Shown piece by piece: positions 8,013 through 16,267 of a DNA stretch of 64,000 nucleotides (its first letter is position 1; every line of letters begins with the position of its first letter). The translations under genes were made by a program, and so were the position numbers. The stretch comes from Bradyrhizobium sp. CCBAU 53421 (lineage in GTDB: Bacteria > Pseudomonadota > Alphaproteobacteria > Rhizobiales > Xanthobacteraceae). Location: positions 6,386,001 to 6,450,000 of the forward strand of contig NZ_CP030047.1 of assembly GCF_015291625.1 (NCBI RefSeq). The letters are read 5' to 3'. The notes below the pieces were generated by a model. It did no database searches. It had not been told where the DNA came from and saw only the letters and a program-made list of their open reading frames with translations.

Positions 8013-9041
8013 CTACGTCCGATCGACGTTGTGATAGGCCCGATACCAGTCGACGAATTTGGCAATACCGTCCTCGATCCGCGTCTGCGGCCGAAAGCCG
8101 ATCTCACGCTCCAGATCGGAGACATCGGCTGACGTCTCCAGGACATCCCCTGGTTGCATTGGCAGCAACTGCTTTTCGGCTTGCCGGCCGAAGCCCTGCT
8201 CGAGCAGCGCCACCACATGCATCAATTCTTCCGGCCTGGAGTTGCCGATATTGTAGACGCGCCACGGCGCCTTGCTCGAACCCGGATCGGGATGCGCTCC
8301 CGACCAGTTCGCGTCACCCTCGGGCGGGCGATGGATCAGCCGCGCCATCGCCTCGACCACGTCATCGACATAGGTGAAGTCGCGCCGCATGTTGCCGTTG
8401 TTGAACAGCTGGATCGGCTTTCGTCCGGTGATCGCGTCCGCGAAGGCATAGAGCGCCATGTCCGGCCGATACCACGTCCCATATACGGTGAAGAACCGCA
8501 GCCCCGTCGTCGGTATGCGATAGAGGTGGCTGTAGGAATGGGCCAGCAGTTCGTTGGCCTTCTTGGTGGCGGCGTACAGGCTGACCGGATGATCGACATT
8601 GTCGTGGATCGAGAACGGCAGCTTGGTGTTGGCGCCGTAGACCGACGATGACGACGCAAACATCAGATGCCGGCACGCAGTATGCCGGCAGCCCTCGAGC
8701 ACGTTGACGAAGCCTTCCAGATTGGAATCCACGTACGCACGCGGGTTCTGCAGAGAATAGCGCACGCCGGCCTGGGCCGCGAGGTGCACCACGACCTCGA
8801 AGCGATAGCGCTCGAACAGCGCATTCATCCCGGCGCGGTCGGCGAGGTCGAGCTCCTGGAAGGTGAAGCCGCGGTGCTGCTTGAGCAGATCGAGCCGCGC
8901 GCGCTTGAGTGCCGGATCATAATACTGGTTCAGATTGTCGATGCCGATCACCGGCTGCCCGGCCCGCAGCAGATGCTCCGCCAGATGGAAGCCGATGAAG
9001 CCGGCGCAGCCCGTGACGAGTAGATTGCCTGCGATCACCAC
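8013..9041 (-). CDS. lpsL: UDP-glucuronate 4-epimerase (LpsL type)
   Basis: This is a 342-residue short-chain dehydrogenase/reductase of the extended class. The N-terminus has the NAD-binding TGCAGFIG, then HLAAQAGVRYS, SSSSVYG and the catalytic YAATKK (Tyr-x3-Lys), with RRDFTYVDDVV in the C-terminal sugar-binding half. This set is typical of enzymes interconverting UDP-glucuronate and UDP-galacturonate, supplying galacturonate to lipopolysaccharide or capsule. The GTG at 9041 is preferred because the family begins just before the glycine-rich loop; the frame is open up to 9083. It fits the polysaccharide theme of the left end of the window. Confidence 0.92.
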   Translation of the reverse strand: MVIAGNLLVTGCAGFIGFHLAEHLLRAGQPVIGIDNLNQYYDPALKRARLDLLKQHRGFTFQELDLADRAGMNALFERYRFEVVVHLAAQAGVRYSLQNPRAYVDSNLEGFVNVLEGCRHTACRHLMFASSSSVYGANTKLPFSIHDNVDHPVSLYAATKKANELLAHSYSHLYRIPTTGLRFFTVYGTWYRPDMALYAFADAITGRKPIQLFNNGNMRRDFTYVDDVVEAMARLIHRPPEGDANWSGAHPDPGSSKAPWRVYNIGNSRPEELMHVVALLEQGFGRQAEKQLLPMQPGDVLETSADVSDLEREIGFRPQTRIEDGIAKFVDWYRAYHNVDRT

Positions 9042-9138
9042 GTTTCGCCTGTGCCTTTCGCCTTGCGCCGGACCAGGCCGCATACGCCGTCAGGCGCGGG
9101 CCGCAGCATCTACCTTCGCGTTGCGGCCGCGGGGCGCG

Positions 9139-9555
9139 TCAGTTGCCGGCGGCCGGAGGTTTGTAGTCCGGAAATCGGCTCAGGACCGCGGCCTTCATGA
9201 ACTTGAAGTGCGCAATCTCGGCCGCCAATTCCTTCAGCCGACGCTGGCCGTTGGAGATCTCGGCGTCAAACAGGTCTTGATGATAATTGTCAAGCGCCTC
9301 GCGTTCCAGATACTCGTCGGTGCCGTTGCCCAGCGTCACCGCCGCACGGGCCAGAACATCCTCGACACGGCGGCGAAGGCCGGATTGCTCGCTTTCGGCC
9401 GCCTGCAACGCGGCCTCGATCGCGGCCATGATCGATCCGATCCGGGCGCGATCAGTCTCGGCATCGCGCTCCGCCGAGCGTGCCTTGAAACCTTCCTCGC
9501 CGCGCCGCGACCTGATCAGGTCATGCGCGCGAGCCCGCAAAAACAGCTGAAACAT
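9139..9555 (-). CDS. Coiled-coil protein, unknown function
   Basis: This 138-residue protein is almost wholly helical and charged (RARAHDLIRSRRGEEGFKAR, later EREALDNYHQDLFDAEISN). It lacks membrane segments and a signal peptide. The heptad-like Leu/Ala pattern over residues 30-125 suggests a long coiled coil. It could be a cytosolic scaffold; a resemblance to FliJ-like export chaperones is only superficial. It follows the gene at 9612-9887 on the same strand (56 bp gap) and lies downstream of nothing else obvious. No family name is offered. Confidence 0.55.
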   Translation of the reverse strand: MFQLFLRARAHDLIRSRRGEEGFKARSAERDAETDRARIGSIMAAIEAALQAAESEQSGLRRRVEDVLARAAVTLGNGTDEYLEREALDNYHQDLFDAEISNGQRRLKELAAEIAHFKFMKAAVLSRFPDYKPPAAGN

Positions 9556-9611
9556 CTGTCAGTATCCGGTTCGGGCCCATTCACGCAGTATCGCTCAAAA
9601 ATCGCCCGGTC

Positions 9612-9887
9612 TTAGTTAAAAAAGGGTGAATTGCCCTCTTGCCCGGCCCTGACGTCGGCCTTCCACCTGATCCAGGCCTTGTCGTGCTTGTCATAGAGCT
9701 CAAGCCACCGCCCCTCGACGGTCGATGGCATCGGCTCCGTAGCCTGGGCTTCCCCGCCCAGCACCGGCAGGGAAGTGTCCAGTTCCTCGAATTCCGACGT
9801 CTCCTCGAGCGTGAGACCGACCAGCACGCGCCGGCCACTCACGTCGACGACATACCGCCGCGGCGAATGTCCCCTGAGATCACTCAT
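9612..9887 (-). CDS. Small conserved-looking protein, unknown function
   Basis: This 91-residue acidic protein begins MSDLRGHSPRRYVVDVSGRR. The N-terminal half looks like a small beta-rich unit (RYVVDVSGRRVLVGLTLEET). The C-terminal half has a Trp-rich segment (GRWLELYDKHDKAWIRWKAD). There is no signal peptide or membrane span. It is probably co-transcribed with the coiled-coil gene at 9139. No known domain is recognised. Confidence 0.55.
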   Translation of the reverse strand: MSDLRGHSPRRYVVDVSGRRVLVGLTLEETSEFEELDTSLPVLGGEAQATEPMPSTVEGRWLELYDKHDKAWIRWKADVRAGQEGNSPFFN

Positions 9888-10062
9888 GTGTGCAAGTTCC
9901 CTCGCGATCCGCGGTGGGCCGCAAAATCAGGCCGGCGCTGAAACACGCGCTCAGCCCGGCAGCAGCAACGGACGAAGACAAGACGATCGATTGCATATTG
10001 CCCACCAACCCAACTCACCCTGCCGACACTTCACCCCGCTCGAACCTGCGTTCAGTCCTGCT

Positions 10063-10260
10063 TTAGAAGGCGCGGCGCATGTGGCCGAAAGCGGAGACCG
10101 GCTGTTCCCGCCTCGACGATTTGGCGGCCGACGGCGCCACATACGGCGCATAGATCCGGTATTGCGCGCGGCGCTTGTGCGACCGCCATGAGCGCGCGGC
10201 GAAACCGGAGAGGAAGCCGGCGACGAACGCCGCCGCAAGGATGAGAGCAGGAGAAAGCAT
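10063..10260 (-). CDS. Small single-pass membrane protein
   Basis: This is a 65-residue protein. The ATG at 10260 places a clean hydrophobic helix at residues 3-22 (SPALILAAAFVAGFLSGFAA), followed by a strongly basic tail with Arg, Lys, Tyr and Ser. The longer frame to 10380 adds residues without membrane character, so the short start is preferred. The topology is N-out/C-in by the positive-inside rule. The function is unknown. It is one of a run of small membrane genes between 10 and 11.2 kb. Confidence 0.55.
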   Translation of the reverse strand: MLSPALILAAAFVAGFLSGFAARSWRSHKRRAQYRIYAPYVAPSAAKSSRREQPVSAFGHMRRAF

Positions 10261-10422
10261 CACATTCGTCCACGTTAATCCCGATGTTATTAACATTCGG
10301 AGTTGTGACGACATCATGATTGAGCGCGCCGAAAGAATGCTCAACTGCCGGAATTTTTGTGCAATCGAACGCCGCAACAATCACCAGGCACCGACGTCAG
10401 TCGTTCCCGAGCGCGATGCGCC

Positions 10423-10599
10423 TCAGGAGAACCACCACAGCATGAATTTCAGGAACATCGAGCTGAGAAGATAGATCCAACCCGCCATCGCGAGCAGCGT
10501 CAGTCCGACGAACGCGCCTGAAACGCTTTTCTCCTTGAAGCGCGCCAGCAGCGAGTTTTTTTCTTCTTGCGGATAGAACATCTCAAGCTCAAGACGCAT
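10423..10599 (-). CDS. Small membrane protein, unknown function
   Basis: This 58-residue protein has a charged N-terminus (EMFYPQEEKNSLLARFKEKS) and one long or two short hydrophobic helices ending in FLKFMLWWFS. The start is uncertain: ATG at 10599, ATG at 10581 and TTG at 10608 are all in frame, and none has a strong ribosome-binding site. It belongs to the cluster of tiny membrane proteins here. No family is recognised. Confidence 0.5.
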   Translation of the reverse strand: MRLELEMFYPQEEKNSLLARFKEKSVSGAFVGLTLLAMAGWIYLLSSMFLKFMLWWFS

Positions 10600-11023
10600 C
10601 TGATTCAAATCAGCTAGCAGTCAATTTCGATGATCTCGTGACGCGTCACGGCAGCTACTCGCCCCATGCGTCACAGGTCTCCGCTGCAAAATCTCGTGAA
10701 GGCAGAGGCGATCGAAGAAATTCCTGGTCCAAGTCTCGCTCACAAAGTCTTGGCTCAGGAAATTCTGCTCGACAGGGTCAGCGATCAAGCCCCACGACCG
10801 AGGACTCCATGCGCCGGAATTTTCGTTTGCATGAAATTCGATTTGCGCCGCGGATGCGCGTCGCGCGTCGAGCCCGAGACTGCCATGCGAACGCAGGTAC
10901 GGCGGCCGTGGCGAGACGCAGCCGTCACCGCCCCCATGTCACGCAGGCTCGTGCCCGCCGCCCTGCTTGCATCTCAGTCTAACAATAAAGGCCTCGCATG
11001 CGGGGAGACCCGCGCTCGCAGCG
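10600..11023. other. 424-bp stretch without a convincing gene
   Basis: Two overlapping plus-strand frames (10638-10982 and 10666-11091) compete, and both give Arg/Ser-rich low-complexity products, as expected of chance frames in GC-rich DNA. No repeat, RNA gene or terminator with a T-run is evident. Confidence 0.4.
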
Positions 11024-11176
11024 TTACACCCGGAAGAAGGCAAACCAGACAATTCCGAGGATCAAGACTGCAAGCCCGGTGGAGGCCGTGAGCAGCGCGA
11101 GAACCGAAGGTCCGGGTTCGGCCTGGCGCGCCTCGGTCGGGGTTTCGATGATCTGACCGTGTCGTTCCGTTGCCAT
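11024..11176 (-). CDS. 50-residue membrane protein under an EcfG-type promoter
   Basis: This gene was found by reading the minus strand directly. The 50-residue product begins MATERHGQIIETPTEARQAE, then has a single hydrophobic helix (about residues 24-46) and ends WFAFFRV. The topology suggests a cytosolic N-terminus of about 22 polar residues and one inner-membrane span. A perfect GGAAC-N16-CGTT promoter lies at 11238-11262 in the right orientation, 61 bp upstream. That makes it a likely member of the general stress regulon. It diverges from ku (start 11420). The function is unknown. Confidence 0.7.
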   Translation of the reverse strand: MATERHGQIIETPTEARQAEPGPSVLALLTASTGLAVLILGIVWFAFFRV

Positions 11177-11237
11177 GGCGACCTCATTGCTTTAAGTGCC
11201 TGAAACTCCGGCGATTGCCGCTCCCCTTCGCAAGGCC

Positions 11238-11262
11238 AACGCGTGATCCGAAGTGATGTTCC
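11238..11262 (-). promoter_or_regulatory. EcfG (general stress sigma) promoter
   Basis: Read on the minus strand this is GGAAC (11262-11258), 16 bases, then CGTT (11241-11238). It matches the alphaproteobacterial EcfG/RpoE2 consensus GGAAC-N16/17-CGTT exactly. It points to the 50-residue gene starting at 11176. Confidence 0.75.
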
Positions 11263-11419
11263 GAGCGGTCCGACGGCCTTCCCGCCGCCGCGTCAAGCGG
11301 GCGCAGCCCGAAGCTACGGTTAACGCCGTTACGAGATTCACCGGGCCATGTTGTTTCAAACTGGGGTTCCCGGTGTTATCCTTGACCGTTCCGTCGGTTG
11401 CGTAATCGGAGTTTTGCCT

Positions 11420-12397
11420 ATGGCCCCCCGCGCCAACTGGAAGGGCTTTTTGCGCCTTTCGCTCGTGACGTGCCCGGTTGCCCTGTACCCGGCGACGTCG
11501 GATACCGAGAAGGTCTCCTTCAACCAGATCAACCGCAAGACCGGCCACCGGATCAAATACGCCAAGGTCGATGCGGAGACCGGGGAGGAAGTCTCCACTG
11601 ACGACATCATGAAGGGCTACAAGGTCGACACCGACACCTACATCGAGGTCACCAAGGAAGAGCTCGACGACATCGCGCTGGATTCGACCCGCACCATCGA
11701 GATTGACGAATTCGTGCCGCGCAGCGAGATCGACAGCCGCTATCTGATCCGCCCCTATTATCTCGTTCCCGACGGCAAGGTCGGCCACGACGCCTTCGCG
11801 GTGATCCGCGAGACCATCCGCAGCATGGACAAGGTCGCGATCGGCCGCGTGGTGCTGACCAACCGCGAGCACATCATCGCGCTCGAGCCGCTCGACAACG
11901 GGCTGATGGGCACGCTGCTCCGCTATCCCTACGAGGTGCGCAGCGAGAAGGAATATTTCGACGACATCCAGGACGTGAAGATCACCAAGGACATGCTCGA
12001 TCTCGCCAAGCATATCGTCGAGCAGAAGTCCGCCGAATTCGATCCGGAGGAGTTCGAGGATCGCTACGAGCAGGCGCTGATCGACCTGATCAACCAGAAG
12101 CGCAACGGCATCAAGATCGCCAAGCCCGCGGCAAAGGCCAGCGGCAATGTCATCAACCTGATGGACGCGCTGAAGAAGAGCCTCGCCAACGAGAAGCAGG
12201 CCGCACCCGCCAAGGCCGAGGCAAAGGCGGCGAAGGGCAAGAAGCCGAAGAAGCGCATAGAAGGCCAGCGCGAGATGCTGCTGCCGATCTCGGGCAGCGG
12301 CAAGCGCGAGCCCAAGGAGGCCGTCAAGCCCGAGCCGAAGAAGGCCGAGAAGGCAACACGCGCGCAAGGCACCGCGGCGCGGAAGAAGGCGGGCTGA
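11420..12397 (+). CDS. ku: Ku, non-homologous end-joining DNA end-binding protein
   Basis: This 325-residue protein belongs to the bacterial Ku family. It begins MAPRANWKGFLRLSLVTCPV, the typical N-terminus, so the ATG at 11420 is chosen over 11348. The Ku core spans about residues 5-255 and includes FNQINRKTGHRIKYAKVDAE, the bridge region and SMDKVAIGRVVLTNREH. The C-terminal 60 residues are Lys/Ala/Pro-rich, the extension that in bacterial Ku contacts DNA and helps LigD. Ku forms a homodimeric ring on double-strand ends and recruits LigD. No ligD is in this window. The divergent neighbour has an EcfG promoter, but I see no such box reading toward ku itself. Confidence 0.95.
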   Translation: MAPRANWKGFLRLSLVTCPVALYPATSDTEKVSFNQINRKTGHRIKYAKVDAETGEEVSTDDIMKGYKVDTDTYIEVTKEELDDIALDSTRTIEIDEFVPRSEIDSRYLIRPYYLVPDGKVGHDAFAVIRETIRSMDKVAIGRVVLTNREHIIALEPLDNGLMGTLLRYPYEVRSEKEYFDDIQDVKITKDMLDLAKHIVEQKSAEFDPEEFEDRYEQALIDLINQKRNGIKIAKPAAKASGNVINLMDALKKSLANEKQAAPAKAEAKAAKGKKPKKRIEGQREMLLPISGSGKREPKEAVKPEPKKAEKATRAQGTAARKKAG

Positions 12398-12446
12398 CCG
12401 GCGCGGCGCGGTGATCGCCAGATGATCCAGATGCGCCGCGCGTGAA

Positions 12447-12683
12447 ATGCCCTGGTCGACGCCGTCTGACGAACCGATCGCACTGCATCGCGGCGGCACG
12501 CTGGTGACGCTGCAGCAGGCGGCCGACTACATCATGAAGCTATCGGAAGACGTTCAGCAGGACCCACGCTGGCAGATCGCGGTCGAGCATCTGATCAACG
12601 CGGCGGAAACCGGCGGCGGCTGGCTGATGTTCGCGCGCATCGCGATGCTGCGCGCGCTGAATGGAGACGGCGAAGGCGGCTGA
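12447..12683 (+). CDS. Small soluble protein, unknown function
   Basis: This 78-residue protein (MPWSTPSDEPIALHRGGTLV) has a helical core, LQQAADYIMKLSEDVQQDPR, and ends with a second helix containing TGGGWLMFARIAMLRALNG. There is no signal peptide or clear membrane span. It lies 49 bp downstream of ku on the same strand, so it could be co-transcribed with it. It converges on the pilin gene. The composition is typical of the chromosome. No named domain is recognised. Confidence 0.6.
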   Translation: MPWSTPSDEPIALHRGGTLVTLQQAADYIMKLSEDVQQDPRWQIAVEHLINAAETGGGWLMFARIAMLRALNGDGEGG

Positions 12684-12714
12684 ATCGGAAAGTGCGAAGC
12701 GTGTCCGGCAGCGC

Positions 12715-12879
12715 CTACTTGAACGCCGCACCGACGGCACTGAACTGGCCGCTCACACTGGTGCCGATGCCTTTGACGCCGGCGACGATCACGATGCTGA
12801 TGCCGCCGGCAATGATGGCGTATTCGATCGCCGTAGCGCCGGCATCATCACGCAGAAATCTTGCAAGCAACGCGCGCAT
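12715..12879 (-). CDS. Flp-family type IVb pilin (orphan)
   Basis: This 54-residue protein was read directly from the minus strand. It starts MRALLARFLRDDAGATAIEY and continues into a hydrophobic helix with small residues. The GATAIEYAII segment is the hallmark of Flp/TadA-system prepilins: TadV-type peptidase cleaves before the hydrophobic helix, and the Glu-Tyr pair is invariant. Normally such genes sit in a tad/cpa cluster. Here no other tad or cpa gene is present within the window, so it is a solitary pilin that would depend on machinery elsewhere. Confidence 0.88.
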   Translation of the reverse strand: MRALLARFLRDDAGATAIEYAIIAGGISIVIVAGVKGIGTSVSGQFSAVGAAFK

Positions 12880-13202
12880 GAAAAGCTCCTGTCCGACGCT
12901 CGCGGCTTTTGTCTCCCGCGCCGTAGTAATATTCCAGCAAAACTAGGCCACATTGGTTGACGGCCCATTGATGGACAGGATGAACGATCGCTTAAGGGTT
13001 GCAGAGAAACTCCCTGCTAGTTCTGCCTGCATCCCACCTCGCCCCGCGGGGCGCCCCGCCGCGATTGGGCGTAAACGCATATCAGGACTACGCGATCCGG
13101 CCTCGGCGGCGCTTTACCCTCGCGGCGGAATCCTGTTCCTTTATCGGACAGGACGACAACGAGGCCGGACCGAACTGGCCGCATCCAAAGGGAGTGACCG
13201 TC
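12880..13202. other. Divergent spacer between pilin and ThDP enzyme genes
   Basis: This is 323 bp between divergent genes and should hold both promoters. It includes a GC-rich palindromic patch near 13042-13063. The upstream extension of the ThDP-enzyme frame to 12999 is open but lacks family-like sequence, so it is treated as non-coding. Confidence 0.4.
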
Positions 13203-14837
13203 ATGAAGCTCGGCACCGCGATCGCGGAAATCATGAAGCGCGAGGGGATCGAGATCCTCACGGGTTACCCGGTCAACCACCTGATCGAGTACGCCGCCCG
13301 TGCGGACATCCGCCCCGTGATGGTGCGCCAGGAGCGCATCGGCGTGCACATGGCGGACGCGATCTCCCGCGTCACTTCCGGCGACAAGATCGGTGCGTTC
13401 TGCATGCAGCACGGACCGGGCGCCGAGAACGCGATGGGCGGCGTCGCGCAATGCTACGGCGAATCCGTCCCCGTGCTCGTGCTGCCGATGGGTTACGCGC
13501 GCCGGCTGGCGAATATCGACCCGAACTTCAATTCCAGCCAGGCGATGAAGGCGTTTTCCAAATCATCGGAGCCGATCAACATCGCAGCCGAGGTCTGCAA
13601 CATCTTTCGGCGGGCGTTTACAAAGTTGAAGAACGGCCGCGGCGGGCCTGTGATCGTCGAGATCCCGGCCGACATGTGGAACGAGGAGGTGCCGGAGCCG
13701 CTGAATTACACGCCGGTGCTGCGCACCCGCTACGGCGCCGATCCCGTTCATGTGAAGGAAGCGGCTGCCTTGCTCGTTGGCGCCAAGCGCCCGGTGATCT
13801 ATGCCGGCCAGGGCGTGCACTACGCGAAGGCCTGGCCGCAGCTGAAGCGGCTCGCCGAACGGCTCGCGATACCGGTTACCAGCAGCCTCGGCGGCAAGTC
13901 ATCCTTCCCCGAGACGCATCCGCTGTCGCTCGGCTCCGGCGGCCTTGCCGTGCCGCGCGCGGTGCCGAAATTTCTCGGCGAGGCCGACGTGATCTTCGGC
14001 ATCGGCTGCTCCTTCACCGAAACCTCGTTCGGCATCGCGATGCCGAAGGGCAAGACCATCATCCATTCGACGCTCGATCCGAACCACATCAACAAGGATG
14101 TCGAGGCCAGGATCGGCCTCGTCGGCGATGCGGGCCTCGTGCTCGACGCGCTGCTGGAGGAGATCGGCAAGACCGTGACCTCCGACCGCAATGCGAGCGC
14201 GGTCGCGGAGGAGATCGCGGCTTCCCACAAGGAGTGGCTCGCCAAGTGGATGCCGAAGCTGACGCATAACGATGCGCCGCTCAATCCCTACCGGGTGCTG
14301 TGGGACCTGCAGCACACCGTCGACATCCACAACACCATCATCACCCACGACGCCGGCAGCCCGCGCGACCAGCTATCGCCGTTCTGGAAATCGGTCGAGC
14401 CGCTGTCCTATATCGGCTGGGGCAAGACCACGCAGCTCGGCTACGGTCTCGGCCTTGCGATGGGCGCCAAGCTGGCGAGGCCGGACAAGCTCTGCATCAA
14501 CGTCTGGGGCGATGCCGCGATCGGCTTCACGGGAATGGACTTCGAGACCGCGGTGCGCGAGCGGATTCCGATCATGTCGATCCTGCTCAACAATTTCTCG
14601 ATGGCGATCGAACTGAAGGTGATGCCGATCTCGACCGAGAAATACCGCTCGACCGACATCTCCGGCGATTACGCCGCGATGGCCCGCGCCTTCGGCGGCT
14701 ATGGCGAACGGGTGACCAAGCCCGAGGACATCATCCCCGCGATCAAGCGCGGCATCCAGAAGACCAAGGAAGGCGTGCCGGTGCTGCTGGAGTTCATCAC
14801 CAGCAAGGAGACCGAGGTGTCGCGGCCGGGGACGTGA
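13203..14837 (+). CDS. Thiamine-diphosphate-dependent enzyme (acetolactate synthase-like)
   Basis: This 544-residue protein has the three-domain ThDP fold. The N-terminal PYR domain carries the catalytic-type Glu in MVRQERIGVHMADAISR. A central Rossmann domain includes GAKRPVIYAGQGVHYAKA. The C-terminal PP domain has the metal/ThDP motif beginning WGDAAIGF and ending NN about 25 residues later. Members include acetolactate synthase, benzoylformate decarboxylase and oxalyl-CoA decarboxylase; the substrate cannot be set from sequence alone. The ATG at 13203 directly precedes the PYR domain. An NDH-2-like flavoprotein follows after 82 bp on the same strand. Confidence 0.88.
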   Translation: MKLGTAIAEIMKREGIEILTGYPVNHLIEYAARADIRPVMVRQERIGVHMADAISRVTSGDKIGAFCMQHGPGAENAMGGVAQCYGESVPVLVLPMGYARRLANIDPNFNSSQAMKAFSKSSEPINIAAEVCNIFRRAFTKLKNGRGGPVIVEIPADMWNEEVPEPLNYTPVLRTRYGADPVHVKEAAALLVGAKRPVIYAGQGVHYAKAWPQLKRLAERLAIPVTSSLGGKSSFPETHPLSLGSGGLAVPRAVPKFLGEADVIFGIGCSFTETSFGIAMPKGKTIIHSTLDPNHINKDVEARIGLVGDAGLVLDALLEEIGKTVTSDRNASAVAEEIAASHKEWLAKWMPKLTHNDAPLNPYRVLWDLQHTVDIHNTIITHDAGSPRDQLSPFWKSVEPLSYIGWGKTTQLGYGLGLAMGAKLARPDKLCINVWGDAAIGFTGMDFETAVRERIPIMSILLNNFSMAIELKVMPISTEKYRSTDISGDYAAMARAFGGYGERVTKPEDIIPAIKRGIQKTKEGVPVLLEFITSKETEVSRPGT

Positions 14838-14919
14838 GGGCACCTCACACGGCGCCGCACACTTGATTTGACCTCGCCTGCGCAGGCAAGCTCCTTCCGG
14901 CAATAGATCGGAGGGAGAG

Positions 14920-16134
14920 ATGGCGCGCATCCTGTTGCTGGGGGCCGGCTTTGCCGGGCTGTGGGCGGCGCTCGGTGCCGCCCGCAAGCGCGACGAGATC
15001 GGCGCGCGGGCGGTGGACACCGAGATCCTGGTCGTCGATCGCAACGCCTATCACAACATAAGGGTACGCAACTACGAGGTCGATCTCGGCGATGTCGCGC
15101 TGCCGCTCAAGGACCTGCTCGATCCGGTCGGCGTCAGGCACCTGGTGGCCGAGGTCGCGGCGATCGATCCGGCAAAGCGCGAGGTCGTCGTCAAGACAGG
15201 CTCCGGCGCTGATACGCTGACTTACGACCGGCTGGTGCTGACCACCGGCAGCGAGCTGGTCCGCCCCGCGATATCAGGTCTGGCCGCGCATGGCTTCGAC
15301 GTCGACACCTTCGAGGCGGCGATGCGGCTCGACGCGCATCTGGCGGCGCTCGGCGCACAATCACCATCGCAGGCGCGTTCGACGGTCGCAGTCGTCGGCG
15401 CAGGGTTCACCGGGATCGAGGTCGCGGCCGAGATGCCGGCCAAGCTCGCACATGCCGGCATCACCGGCGACCACCGCGTCATCCTGATCGATCCCAATCC
15501 GGTGGTCGGCGCGACGTTCGGCGCGCATGGCCGTCTCGTCATCAACGAGGCGCTGGCCGCGCTCGGCGTCGAGACGCGGCTGAATGCCAGGGTCAGCGCG
15601 GTCGATGCGACGAGCATCACGCTGAACTCTGGCGAGATCATTCCGGCCGCGACCGTGGTGTGGTGCGGCGGCATGCACGCGAGCCCGCTCACCGCCGCGC
15701 TTCCGGTGAAGCGCGACGCGCTCGGCCGCCTCCCGGTCGACCATTGCATGCGCGTCGAGGGCCTCGATGGCGTATTCGCCGCCGGCGACGTCGCTGCCTG
15801 CGTGATCGACGGCGAGCATCCGACCGTGATGTCCTGCCAGTTCGCACGGCCGATGGGCCGGTTTGCCGGGCACAATGTGATGGCGGACCTGTTCGGCGGA
15901 AAGCTGCTGCCGCTGAATATCGATTGGTACGTGACGGTGCTCGATCTCGGTGCCTGGGGCGCACTCTACACCACCGGCTGGGATCGCGAGGTGCACACGA
16001 CAGGCGCCGCGGCAAAACTCACCAAGCAGACCATCAACCGGCAGCGCATCTATCCGCCGCGCAACGGCGACCGCGCCGAATTGCTGGCCGCCGCAGCGCC
16101 GACGATCCAGACCGCACCGCCGACGCGCAAGTGA
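14920..16134 (+). CDS. NDH-2-like FAD/NAD(P) oxidoreductase
   Basis: This is a 404-residue two-dinucleotide-binding-domain flavoprotein. The FAD motif GAGFAGLW is near residue 8, and a second glycine motif, GAGFTGIEVAAE, for NAD(P)H is near residue 163. A C-terminal FAD-contact motif, GVFAAGDVAAC, is near residue 284. There is no redox-active CxxC, as in type II NADH dehydrogenases that pass electrons to quinone without proton pumping. A start site is supported by GGAGGGAGAG just upstream. It probably shares a transcript with the ThDP enzyme, which could supply or use reduced cofactor; that is inference. Confidence 0.85.
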   Translation: MARILLLGAGFAGLWAALGAARKRDEIGARAVDTEILVVDRNAYHNIRVRNYEVDLGDVALPLKDLLDPVGVRHLVAEVAAIDPAKREVVVKTGSGADTLTYDRLVLTTGSELVRPAISGLAAHGFDVDTFEAAMRLDAHLAALGAQSPSQARSTVAVVGAGFTGIEVAAEMPAKLAHAGITGDHRVILIDPNPVVGATFGAHGRLVINEALAALGVETRLNARVSAVDATSITLNSGEIIPAATVVWCGGMHASPLTAALPVKRDALGRLPVDHCMRVEGLDGVFAAGDVAACVIDGEHPTVMSCQFARPMGRFAGHNVMADLFGGKLLPLNIDWYVTVLDLGAWGALYTTGWDREVHTTGAAAKLTKQTINRQRIYPPRNGDRAELLAAAAPTIQTAPPTRK

Positions 16135-16161
16135 CTAGCGAGTTCGAGCCGCCCTCACCGC

Positions 16162-16245
16162 CGTCATTGCGAGCGTAGCGAAGCAATCCATCGTTCCTCC
16201 CGAGGATAGATGGATTGCTTTGTCGCTTCGCTCCTCGCAATGACG
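16162..16245. repeat. Dispersed palindromic element
   Basis: The left arm begins CGTCATTGCGAGCGTAGCGA and the right arm ends CGCTCCTCGCAATGACG; they are near-complementary over about 35 bases around a short AT-containing loop. It sits between convergent genes (16134 and 16268), where it can also act as a two-way terminator. Sequences of this kind are found in many copies in Bradyrhizobium and Rhodopseudomonas genomes. Confidence 0.8.
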
Positions 16246-16267
16246 CCGTCTAGGCCTTGCGCCGCGA

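Noticed and set aside
11192..12499. 435-codon minus-strand open frame over ku
   Set aside because: It is antisense to a clear Ku gene; its Leu/Asp/Arg-rich composition is the usual mirror of GC-rich third positions, and no domain is recognisable.
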